From an uncultured Gammaproteobacteria bacterium (GTDB lineage: Bacteria > Pseudomonadota > Gammaproteobacteria > SZUA-140): a stretch of 34,636 nucleotides of DNA. The DNA lies in contig CALZHD010000013.1 in NCBI GenBank assembly GCA_945787155.1, positions 1-34,636 on the forward strand, read 5' to 3'. Below are positions 24,656-32,480 of this stretch, one piece after another (the first letter of the stretch is position 1; each line of letters starts with the position of its first letter). The position numbers were made by a program, and so were the translations under genes. The notes beneath the pieces were generated by a model, which ran no database searches, had not been told where the DNA came from, and saw nothing but the letters and a program-made list of their open reading frames with translations.

Positions 24656-25390
24656 ATGTTCACCCAATGTCCACAGTGTAGTACCAGTTTCCGCATCAGC
24701 GACCAGAACCTCACCGCCGCGGGTGGCAAAGTACAGTGTGGCAAATGTGGCAAGATCTTCAATGCCCTTTACACCCTGTCAAAACACCCACTGAATGACA
24801 GCGAGCCTGTCGATATACTCCAGATCTCATCCATAGATCGCCTCAGTAGCGATAACATCGCCGAGCGCTATCAACTCACTGAGGACAGTGAGCTCTCCAA
24901 AGAGATGACCCCATCTAAACCCTCCACACTGAAATGGGGAGCACTGGGACTCTTGCTGTGCGCACTACTCTTCACTCAGGTGAGCTATTTCATGAGCGAC
25001 AGGCTGGCGCAGGGTTATCCGATGCTACGCCCATGGCTCGAACAATTTTGTGCCGCCACCCATTGTGAGCTGGCGCTACAACGCGCCCCGGACAGAATCG
25101 CCATCACCCACCGAGATGTGCGCAACCATCCCTCTCTCCCGCGCGCGCTGCTGATCAACATCACCATGAAAAATGAAGCGAGCTTCATTCAAGCTTATCC
25201 ACAGCTAAAATTGAGCTTTTTTGATATCAACCACAATCTAATCGCCACCCGCACTTTCCAGGCCAACGAGTATCTACCGCAAGATGTTGATATCCATCAT
25301 GGATTTCCGGCCGGCACACCGCTAAACGTTATTCTGGAGCTGATCGACCCGGATAGAAATGCTGTCAACTTTGAATTTGAGTTCAAATAA
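24656..25390 (+). CDS. Zinc-ribbon / DUF3426 membrane protein
   Basis: A 244-residue protein with an N-terminal MJ0042-type zinc ribbon (C5, C8, C28, C31). A linker and one membrane helix follow (about 92-113, WGALGLLLCALLFTQVSYFM). The periplasmic DUF3426 domain contains LPRALLINITMKNEASFIQAYPQLKLSFFD and FQANEYLP, an Ig-like beta-sandwich related to FxLYD folds. The gene regularly lies between prmA and dusB in gammaproteobacteria. Its role is unknown. AAGGAAG lies about 11 bases before the start, and the gene is 52 bases after prmA. Confidence 0.88.
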   Translation: MFTQCPQCSTSFRISDQNLTAAGGKVQCGKCGKIFNALYTLSKHPLNDSEPVDILQISSIDRLSSDNIAERYQLTEDSELSKEMTPSKPSTLKWGALGLLLCALLFTQVSYFMSDRLAQGYPMLRPWLEQFCAATHCELALQRAPDRIAITHRDVRNHPSLPRALLINITMKNEASFIQAYPQLKLSFFDINHNLIATRTFQANEYLPQDVDIHHGFPAGTPLNVILELIDPDRNAVNFEFEFK

Positions 25391-25516
25391 GCGACTAAAA
25401 AAGCAACAACAACTGCTTTATCCTCACCCCCATAGCAGGTATCATGTGGCCCTCTGCATTTCCGCCCAGCCGACACAGATCGACGTGGCGCAAACTGACG
25501 ACGTAGCGCTAAATAA

Positions 25517-26530
25517 ATGCAAATCGGACCATACATACTATCCAATAATCTGATGCTCGCGCCGATGGCGGGGGTCACCGATCGCCCGTTTCGCCAGCTC
25601 TGCAAAAGACTTGGCGCCGGCATGGCCGTGTCAGAGATGATCTCCTCTAACTCGCTGTTATACGGCAGCAAAAAGACGCTCAGGCGCGCCAACCACGATG
25701 GTGAAATCGAACCACGCTCGGTACAGATTGCTGGCTCAGATCCCGCGATGATGGCGGAAGCAGCAAAACATAATGCCGATAATGGTGCACAGATTGTGGA
25801 TATCAACATGGGCTGCCCCGCAAAAAAGGTCTGCAACGTGATGGCCGGCTCTGCACTGCTACAGGACGAAGACCTCGTCACACGGATTCTGGATGCCGTG
25901 GTCAACGCCGTCGACATCCCGGTCACCCTCAAAATCCGTACTGGCTGGGAGCCTGAAAATCGCAATGGCGTCACCATCGCACGGATCGCCGAACAGGCGG
26001 GTATTCAGGCACTTGCCGTACATGGCCGCACCCGCGCCTGCGCTTATCGTGGCGACGCGGAATATGAGACCATCGCCGCCATCAAACAGGCAGTCAACAT
26101 CCCGATCATCGCCAATGGCGACATCACTACCCCCGAAAAGGCAAAGCAGGTGCTTGAACAGACCGGCGTCGATGCACTGATGATCGGGCGCGCAGCACAG
26201 GGACGACCGTGGATCTTCAACACGATCAACCATTATCTCACCACCGGCCATCATCTTGACGAGCCCGAGATTAGCGAAATCAGCGCCATCATGCTCGACC
26301 ACCTCGAACGCCTGTATGAATTTTATGGCGAATACATCGGTGTTCGCATGGCGCGCAAACATATCTCCTGGTACAGCAAAGGACAGACCGCAGGTGGCAT
26401 ATTCCGCCAGGCGGTCAACCGTGTCGATAGCGTCGAACAACAGCTGGCACTCACCCGTGAATTCTTTGAGCAACTGCAGGAAGCATCACATCGCGCCTCT
26501 CAATCATCCAACATAGAAGCCGCCGCATAA
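25517..26530 (+). CDS. dusB: tRNA-dihydrouridine synthase B
   Basis: FMN-dependent reduction of uridine in the tRNA D-loop. The 337 residues show LAPMAGVTDRPFRQLC (14-29), the catalytic C100 in INMGCPAKKVC, KIRTGW, AVHGRTRACAYRGDAEY with its phosphate-binding residues, IIANGDITTP and LMIGRAAQGRPWIF. Numbering of the catalytic Cys equals that of E. coli DusB. No ribosome binding site precedes the ATG. The stop overlaps the fis start by one base, the classical dusB-fis operon. Confidence 0.97.
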   Translation: MQIGPYILSNNLMLAPMAGVTDRPFRQLCKRLGAGMAVSEMISSNSLLYGSKKTLRRANHDGEIEPRSVQIAGSDPAMMAEAAKHNADNGAQIVDINMGCPAKKVCNVMAGSALLQDEDLVTRILDAVVNAVDIPVTLKIRTGWEPENRNGVTIARIAEQAGIQALAVHGRTRACAYRGDAEYETIAAIKQAVNIPIIANGDITTPEKAKQVLEQTGVDALMIGRAAQGRPWIFNTINHYLTTGHHLDEPEISEISAIMLDHLERLYEFYGEYIGVRMARKHISWYSKGQTAGGIFRQAVNRVDSVEQQLALTREFFEQLQEASHRASQSSNIEAAA

Positions 26531-26787
26531 TGGAACCCAACAAACAGGAACGTCGTAAACAACCCATCAGCACCTGCATTGATTCCGCACTGGAACGCTA
26601 TTTTCATGATCTCGATGGGCACCAGCCTGCCGACCTCTATCGCATGGTGCTGCATGAAGTGGAACAGCCACTGCTAAAGGCCGTGCTCGACTACACCCGT
26701 GGCAATCAGAGCAAGGCGGCGGAGATCCTCGGTATCAACCGCAGCACGCTGCGCAAGAAACTTGAAACCTATAATCTGAATAATTAA
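26530..26787 (+). CDS. fis: Fis nucleoid-associated regulator
   Basis: DNA-bending dimer that shapes the nucleoid and activates stable-RNA promoters. The 85 residues cover the dimer helices (LYRMVLHEVEQPLLKAVLDYTRGN) and the C-terminal helix-turn-helix (QSKAAEILGINRSTLRKKLETYNL). The N-terminus is shorter than in E. coli (98 residues), lacking much of the beta-hairpin arm used for Hin/Gin activation. Such short forms are usual outside the enterics. The start shares a base with the dusB stop. Confidence 0.97.
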   Translation: MEPNKQERRKQPISTCIDSALERYFHDLDGHQPADLYRMVLHEVEQPLLKAVLDYTRGNQSKAAEILGINRSTLRKKLETYNLNN

Positions 26788-26863
26788 TCGGCACAGCATT
26801 GATTTAGTATCAATTCAATATCAATCCGGTGTCGCTTAACCCAACCAAAAGATCACATCCTCC

Positions 26864-28438
26864 ATGACAATCAAACGCGCACTCATCAGTGTCTCTGACA
26901 AGACCAACATCCTGGAATTCGCCCAGGGCCTGCAGGCCATGAAGATCGAAATTCTCTCCACCGGCGGTACCGCAAAGCTGCTAGCAGAAAACGGTGTCGA
27001 GGTGACTGAAGTCTCCGACCATACCGGCTTTCCGGAGATGATGGATGGCCGCCTCAAGACCCTGCACCCGATGATCCATGGCGGCATACTCGGCCGACGC
27101 GACATCGATGGCGACGCGATGACAGCACACGGCATTGCTCCCATCGACCTGGTCATCGTTAATCTCTACCCCTTTGAACAAACGGTCGCCAGAGCCGATT
27201 GCGACCTGCCGATGGCGATCGAGAATATCGACATCGGCGGCCCAACGATGGTGCGTGCCGCCGCTAAAAATCATAAAGACGTGGCGATTGTGGTCGACGT
27301 AACTGACTACGCTGAAGTCCTCGAGGAGATGGCCGCAGGTGACAACACGCTAAGCCATGCCACCCGTTTTGCACTGGCAGTGAAGGCCTTTGAACACACC
27401 GCCGCGTATGACAGCACCATCGCCAACTATCTCGGCAGTATCACCGATGGTGGCGTCTCGAATAACAACCGTGCAGCATTTCCGCACAGTTTCAATGCAC
27501 AATTTATCAAATCGCAGGAGTTGCGCTACGGTGAGAATCCACATCAAAAGGCGGCTTTTTACGTTGAATCTCGTGCCCAGGAAGCCAGTGTCGCCACCTC
27601 AGCTCAACTACAGGGCAAGGCGCTGTCATTTAACAACATTGCCGATACCGACGCTGCGCTGGAATGTGTTAAGCAGTTTGATCGACCTGCCTGTGTAATC
27701 GTGAAGCACGCCAATCCGTGCGGTGTCTCTATGACCGACTCGCTTTTCAACGCCTATGATTGCGCCTACAAGACCGACCCGACATCGGCCTTTGGCGGCA
27801 TCATCGCCTTCAATCGTCCACTCGATACCGAGACGGCCCGCGCCATCATCGACCGTCAATTTGTTGAGGTAATCATTGCGCCATCGGTCACTGAAGGCGC
27901 AATCGCAGCCGTTGCCGAAAAAGGCAACGTACGCCTGCTTGCCTGTGGTGAATGGCCATTAGCACGCAGCGTCTCGCTCGACTATCGACGCGTTAACGGC
28001 GGCATGCTACTGCAGACCACCGACAGTGCCATGGTCACTGCCGACGACCTGAAAATAGTGACGGAAGCTGCACCATCGGATGAGGTGATGAAAGATCTAC
28101 TGTTCAGCTGGAAGGTCGCCAAGTTTGTGAAATCGAACGCCATCGTCTACGGTAAAGACCTCACCACGATTGGTGTCGGCGCTGGCCAGATGAGTCGCGT
28201 CTACAGCGCACGCATCGCGGCGATCAAGGCGGCCGATGCCGATCTTCAAGTAAAGGGATCAGTGATGGCGAGTGACGCCTTCTTCCCATTCCGCGATGGC
28301 ATCGATGCGGCGGCCGAAGTGGGCATCACCGCCGTGATCCAGCCAGGGGGGTCAATGCGTGATCAGGAGGTGATCGATGCTGCCAATGAACACGGCATGG
28401 CGATGGTCTTCACCGGCATGCGCCATTTCCGTCACTAA
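26864..28438 (+). CDS. purH: Bifunctional AICAR formyltransferase / IMP cyclohydrolase
   Basis: Last two steps of IMP synthesis. The 524 residues have the N-terminal cyclohydrolase domain ([77 protein letters not shown]) and the C-terminal transformylase domain with [27 protein letters not shown] and [30 protein letters not shown]. It follows fis by 76 bases. purD, commonly next, is absent here. Instead a convergent minus-strand gene ends 34 bases away. Confidence 0.97.
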   Translation: MTIKRALISVSDKTNILEFAQGLQAMKIEILSTGGTAKLLAENGVEVTEVSDHTGFPEMMDGRLKTLHPMIHGGILGRRDIDGDAMTAHGIAPIDLVIVNLYPFEQTVARADCDLPMAIENIDIGGPTMVRAAAKNHKDVAIVVDVTDYAEVLEEMAAGDNTLSHATRFALAVKAFEHTAAYDSTIANYLGSITDGGVSNNNRAAFPHSFNAQFIKSQELRYGENPHQKAAFYVESRAQEASVATSAQLQGKALSFNNIADTDAALECVKQFDRPACVIVKHANPCGVSMTDSLFNAYDCAYKTDPTSAFGGIIAFNRPLDTETARAIIDRQFVEVIIAPSVTEGAIAAVAEKGNVRLLACGEWPLARSVSLDYRRVNGGMLLQTTDSAMVTADDLKIVTEAAPSDEVMKDLLFSWKVAKFVKSNAIVYGKDLTTIGVGAGQMSRVYSARIAAIKAADADLQVKGSVMASDAFFPFRDGIDAAAEVGITAVIQPGGSMRDQEVIDAANEHGMAMVFTGMRHFRH

Positions 28439-28461
28439 CTAAACACCCAGGTTACACTCAG

Positions 28462-28488
28462 ACGGGCGGCAGTTAAATCGCCGCCCGT
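28462..28488. other. GC-rich hairpin at the purH / propeller convergence
   Basis: ACGGGCGGC (28462-28470) pairs with GCCGCCCGT (28480-28488). The stop codon of the minus-strand propeller gene (28473-28475) lies in the loop. No T-run follows on either strand, so it is at best a weak bidirectional terminator. Confidence 0.4.
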
Positions 28489-31400
28489 GCCACACACCGG
28501 CGCAGCGCAAGCCCCAGCAATGCCAACAACCACACCGCCAGCCCACTGCCACCAACCCCACTGTGGCCGACACTGCTAAAGGTAAAGGCATAGACCTCAA
28601 ACCCAGGAGCACTCTCGTTCCCCATATTGTCGATTGACATATAACGCAGCACCGTCGCCGTTGAGATTGCAATCGATCCTGTATATATCTTTGTTGGGCG
28701 TGTTGGTCCCGCATCTTCTGGATTGGGCGTAGAGCCATCCGTCGTATAAAAGGTGCCATTATCTTTACAGCCGGAGCCGCCCACTGGATCACCAAACCCT
28801 GAGGATAATACATTCTCAAAATCCGAACAGGTCAACACCACATGGATCTCAGATGTGAATACATTACCGTCGGTATTAGGGAATGCCGTGGTCGTGGGTG
28901 CGCCGATATCAACATAATACTTCTGCGACTTCACGCCAGTATCCAACACCTCACTGTTACCCGCTCGGTCCACCGAGAAAAATTGCAAATTAACAATGCC
29001 ATATAGCTTCGAACCAGGAATAAATTGGGCCGAAATCTGCTCCAGTGAAATCGTCTCGAGACGCACCGCATCCAGCACAATCCGGTTCTCAGATCTGTCC
29101 AGATTTACCTGGATTAATGGCACCTGTGACGCAAGGATATAGACCGGTGGCGGCGTGAACGACGCTGGAATTTCTGCCAGTGAATAAGCCGCGCCGGTAA
29201 TCGAACCGAGGGTAATCTGGGTTAAATCCAGATCATCCTCATCAATATCTGCCAGCGTCACCGCATCGGCCGGCACATTGGCAGGATTGACCACATTGCC
29301 CAGCAAGTTTGCCGTAAGGCTATCCAGCCGTATCTCGGCAAGATCGACAAACTCCCTTACCCGCAGCAGATCGATACTGTTGAGCGCAACGGCGTTACGC
29401 GGTATATCATCCAGGGTGAAGGCATCCAGATTGACACGTATCGCGGCATCCGCTTCCGAAGTGATGATGTCGGCCAGGGTCATATCAAAAAAGACATCTG
29501 TTTCAGCACCCTTCAAATCTGCCAGCGTTAACGACTCAAGGGGCAGCAACTGCTTCGGTGTCAGCGGCGTGCGATAGAGAAATGCCGTATCACTGGGGGT
29601 GCCATCAGTATTGTGAGGGGCCGAATCGTCGGTGGTGTAAAAGGTGTTATCACAATTTGCGCCCCCATTATCTTCGCACACCAAAGCAATCGACACTTCG
29701 ATATCGGCCACTTCAGGAACACCAATCGTGCCCAACACATCCGGCAATACCACATCAGGCTGCACTTTCGTCTGTGGAAATGTTTGATCAATGCCATAGC
29801 TAACCGTAAAGGTTTCACTCACTGAGCCGTGGGCGTCGCGTGCAAAAAATTTTAAAACCGTATCATCTGAAATACTCAGTGTTGTAGGGGGTGGCGGTGG
29901 GTCTGGTGGTGGAGGTGGCGGCTGGGTGTATAGATATTCCGTATCTGCCTGTGTTGGCCCACTTCCGTCCGTCCTATAAAAAATACTACATGGGCCAGCT
30001 GTGGTGTTATGGGTACATGAAAGCGCGATATCCAGTGGAGAGGTGTTATAAAAACCACCCGCTATATGATCTGTGACCGTTGGGCGCGCGGTATCAAAAA
30101 TAGCTAAATATTTATGCGGTACGCCACCTACCTCGGTGAAATCACCGCCGATAATTGCCAGGGAATCATTCGCTGTTCGCTCCGTTGCATAAACACGCGC
30201 TGGTGGCGGTAACGCTGGGGGGGGTGGGAATAAAACATTTGGATTCCAGGCAGTCAACAATGACTCTGTAAGATTATAACGTGCCACCTGATTTCTTGGG
30301 CTCCCGGCCACATCCGTAAATTCGCCTCCAAGCCATAACATCTGATCATCACTGGAGAGCCCGAGTGAATAGACACTGGTGCCGGTGACATTCGGATCAA
30401 CGGTTGGCACGACGCTCCATTTACCGCTACCGCTATTGACTTCAAGCGCCGCAATGCGATTTCTTGGATGGGGACTTCCTGACTCTCCGTCAGTGATCTG
30501 GCTAAAATCTCCTCCCAGATACAGCTTGCTATCGTCACTGCTCAACGCCAGGGTACGCACCACGCCATCAACGGCATTAGGGTCAGTCATTGCCCACAAA
30601 GCATCAGGCAAAGGCGAGCCATTAGACTTTATTGCCGCCAGCCGGCGGCGACTCTCACCAGCAATGATCGAAAAATCGCCCCCAGCAAACACCAACCCAC
30701 CATCACTGCTGACCACCAGCGCACGAACTTTGCCATCAGCCCCTGTCGGGTTCCAGGTATTCAACACATTAACGCCACCAATCCCTTCCACCGTAGTATT
30801 GAGCGCTGCAATATTAAAGCGCGCTTCTGTCGCTACATTATCAAAGCCCCCCCCCACATAGAGCGTCGCCTGATCAGGCGATAGCGCCATGGCGCTAACC
30901 TCAGCGCCAGCACCCGTAATTGATGGATCCCACTCTTCCACTACACCTGTAGTGGCACTCAAAAATGCAATATTATCGCGTGTTTTTGTCGTGTTAAAGG
31001 TGGTGATGGCAGTGAAAGCGCCCCCTACATAGAGACCAATGCCATCATCCTTTGCCTCAATACTATGTACGGGGCCGTTCACAGACACATCCCAGTCCGT
31101 CGCAATGCCGGCATCTTCACCGGTGCTAATATTGATCTCCGCCAGGTTGCGGCGAATACGCCCGCCGCCCGAGTCAAAAGCCCCGCCAATAAAGAGATTG
31201 CCTGAAACAGGTGCAATGGCATTAATTGAGCCACCAGCATCGACTGACCATTGAACAGCACCATCCGATGACCTAAGTACCTGCATCCGCCCAAGCGAGT
31301 CACCATCGAGCATCCCATTCCAGGCGACATAGATGGCGGTTCCGCTGACCATTATTTGGCTAACGCTAGTGGCGCCCGCAAAGGGGAGTACAGTCCCACC

Positions 31401-32480
31401 CCAAAGTAAACTAGTACTAGAGATATCCGTCACGTCAATCACCACGAGGCCAGTTCGGCTAAATGCATTTATTGTGGTGAAATCACCGCCGACATAGAGC
31501 GAATCTCCAGACAGCCTTAATGCACGTACAGGTACAGTACCACCGGTAACATCTGGGTCCCACGTCGAAATGACGTATGGAGAGGCGGTCGCTGTCGTGC
31601 TCAGCGCTGCTAGATTATTTACAGCCTCAACATCAATATCTGTAAAATTACCACCGACATAAAGCCTGCCATTTACTGCATCCAACGCCATTGAATGGAC
31701 AACACTGGTACCACCGGTAACATTTGGATCCCACGTCGAAATGACGTATGGAGAGGCGGTCGCTGTCGTGCTCAGCGCTGCCAGATTATTTCTTGTCACA
31801 GGCCCTGTATCAACCCCAGTAAAGTCACCTCCGACATAAAGTGTCGTATCACTGAGCGCCATCGTCATCACAGAGTTACCAGTGACGTTTGGATTCCAGC
31901 TCGCTTTTGCTACACCTGTCGATGTATCGATCGCTGCAATCAGGTTACGCGTATCCGCGCCAACCAAGTTAAAATCACCGCCAACATAAAGCGTTGTGCC
32001 ATCCAGGACCATCGCCCGTACCGCCCCGTTGACGTCAGGATCCCATGTATCGACACTCCACACACCATCAACCTGAGACAGCCGCGCCAGGCGGTTACGA
32101 TCATCCGCGCCGTCATTAATAATGGTGAAATCACCCCCGACATACCAGCCACCGCTGCCATCGGGAATCACACTATAAACATTGCCATCAATCTTTGGCC
32201 AGGAAGCACCTGTCGGCAGATGAGAGCTAGTCGTCGCTAAACCCACTTGCACCGAATTTCCCGTATCAGGGCCAACGTAGGTGAAATCGCCGCCAATAAA
32301 GGCGCTATCTGCACCGACGGCCTTGGACATTTCGACGGCAAACACTGTGCCATTGGGTTGCCATACGTCAGTGCGTGGTGTTGCCGCCGCATTCACCTCC
32401 ATGCTTACTGCAAAGAGCATCGGCAACACTGCTGCATATCGCCATAGACGCTTAAGGCTGAAGTTCGATGACCACATCAC
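28473..32480 (-). CDS. Large secreted beta-propeller protein with chitobiase-like domains and GlyGly-CTERM tail
   Basis: A 1335-residue exported protein. A signal peptide (about 1-31, ending VNA) is followed by 14 propeller repeats (about 45-800) of the form LYVGGDFT...RN.LAAL...WDP.V.G. Three chitobiase/hexosaminidase C-terminal-like domains (YTTDGS.P, YTG.I, F.S.D..GN.S) lie at about 803-897, 900-1193 and 1197-1300. The second is split by a leucine-rich insert of about 190 residues (973-1160), and the first carries a proline run (853-865). The tail GVGGSGLAVWLLALLGLALRR looks like a GlyGly-CTERM/rhombosortase signal. The GTG start overlaps the upstream stop by 4 bases, with AGGGAGG 6 bases before it; an ATG is the second codon. 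Probably cell-surface; ligand unknown. Confidence 0.85.
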   Translation of the reverse strand: MMWSSNFSLKRLWRYAAVLPMLFAVSMEVNAAATPRTDVWQPNGTVFAVEMSKAVGADSAFIGGDFTYVGPDTGNSVQVGLATTSSHLPTGASWPKIDGNVYSVIPDGSGGWYVGGDFTIINDGADDRNRLARLSQVDGVWSVDTWDPDVNGAVRAMVLDGTTLYVGGDFNLVGADTRNLIAAIDTSTGVAKASWNPNVTGNSVMTMALSDTTLYVGGDFTGVDTGPVTRNNLAALSTTATASPYVISTWDPNVTGGTSVVHSMALDAVNGRLYVGGNFTDIDVEAVNNLAALSTTATASPYVISTWDPDVTGGTVPVRALRLSGDSLYVGGDFTTINAFSRTGLVVIDVTDISSTSLLWGGTVLPFAGATSVSQIMVSGTAIYVAWNGMLDGDSLGRMQVLRSSDGAVQWSVDAGGSINAIAPVSGNLFIGGAFDSGGGRIRRNLAEINISTGEDAGIATDWDVSVNGPVHSIEAKDDGIGLYVGGAFTAITTFNTTKTRDNIAFLSATTGVVEEWDPSITGAGAEVSAMALSPDQATLYVGGGFDNVATEARFNIAALNTTVEGIGGVNVLNTWNPTGADGKVRALVVSSDGGLVFAGGDFSIIAGESRRRLAAIKSNGSPLPDALWAMTDPNAVDGVVRTLALSSDDSKLYLGGDFSQITDGESGSPHPRNRIAALEVNSGSGKWSVVPTVDPNVTGTSVYSLGLSSDDQMLWLGGEFTDVAGSPRNQVARYNLTESLLTAWNPNVLFPPPPALPPPARVYATERTANDSLAIIGGDFTEVGGVPHKYLAIFDTARPTVTDHIAGGFYNTSPLDIALSCTHNTTAGPCSIFYRTDGSGPTQADTEYLYTQPPPPPPDPPPPPTTLSISDDTVLKFFARDAHGSVSETFTVSYGIDQTFPQTKVQPDVVLPDVLGTIGVPEVADIEVSIALVCEDNGGANCDNTFYTTDDSAPHNTDGTPSDTAFLYRTPLTPKQLLPLESLTLADLKGAETDVFFDMTLADIITSEADAAIRVNLDAFTLDDIPRNAVALNSIDLLRVREFVDLAEIRLDSLTANLLGNVVNPANVPADAVTLADIDEDDLDLTQITLGSITGAAYSLAEIPASFTPPPVYILASQVPLIQVNLDRSENRIVLDAVRLETISLEQISAQFIPGSKLYGIVNLQFFSVDRAGNSEVLDTGVKSQKYYVDIGAPTTTAFPNTDGNVFTSEIHVVLTCSDFENVLSSGFGDPVGGSGCKDNGTFYTTDGSTPNPEDAGPTRPTKIYTGSIAISTATVLRYMSIDNMGNESAPGFEVYAFTFSSVGHSGVGGSGLAVWLLALLGLALRRCVARAAI
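29001..29564 (-). other. Leucine-rich-like insert inside the second chitobiase-type domain
   Basis: Protein residues about 973-1160 of the propeller protein interrupt the domain between YRTPLT and NLQFFSVDRAGNSE. The insert repeats short units such as LTLADL, MTLADI, FTLDDIP, IRLDSL, VTLADI, ITLGSI, SLAEIP and SLEQIS, which suggests a small solenoid or beta-helical stack. Confidence 0.6.
31537..31620 (-). repeat. 84-bp direct repeat, copy 1
   Basis: Nearly identical to 31708-31791 (three differences by eye) and displaced by exactly 171 bases, or 57 codons. It encodes NNLAALSTTATASPYVISTW and the next few residues of one propeller blade. Confidence 0.95.
31708..31791 (-). repeat. 84-bp direct repeat, copy 2
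   Basis: Second copy of the in-frame repeat at 31537-31620, in the preceding blade of the same protein. It points to a recent blade duplication or conversion. Confidence 0.95.
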
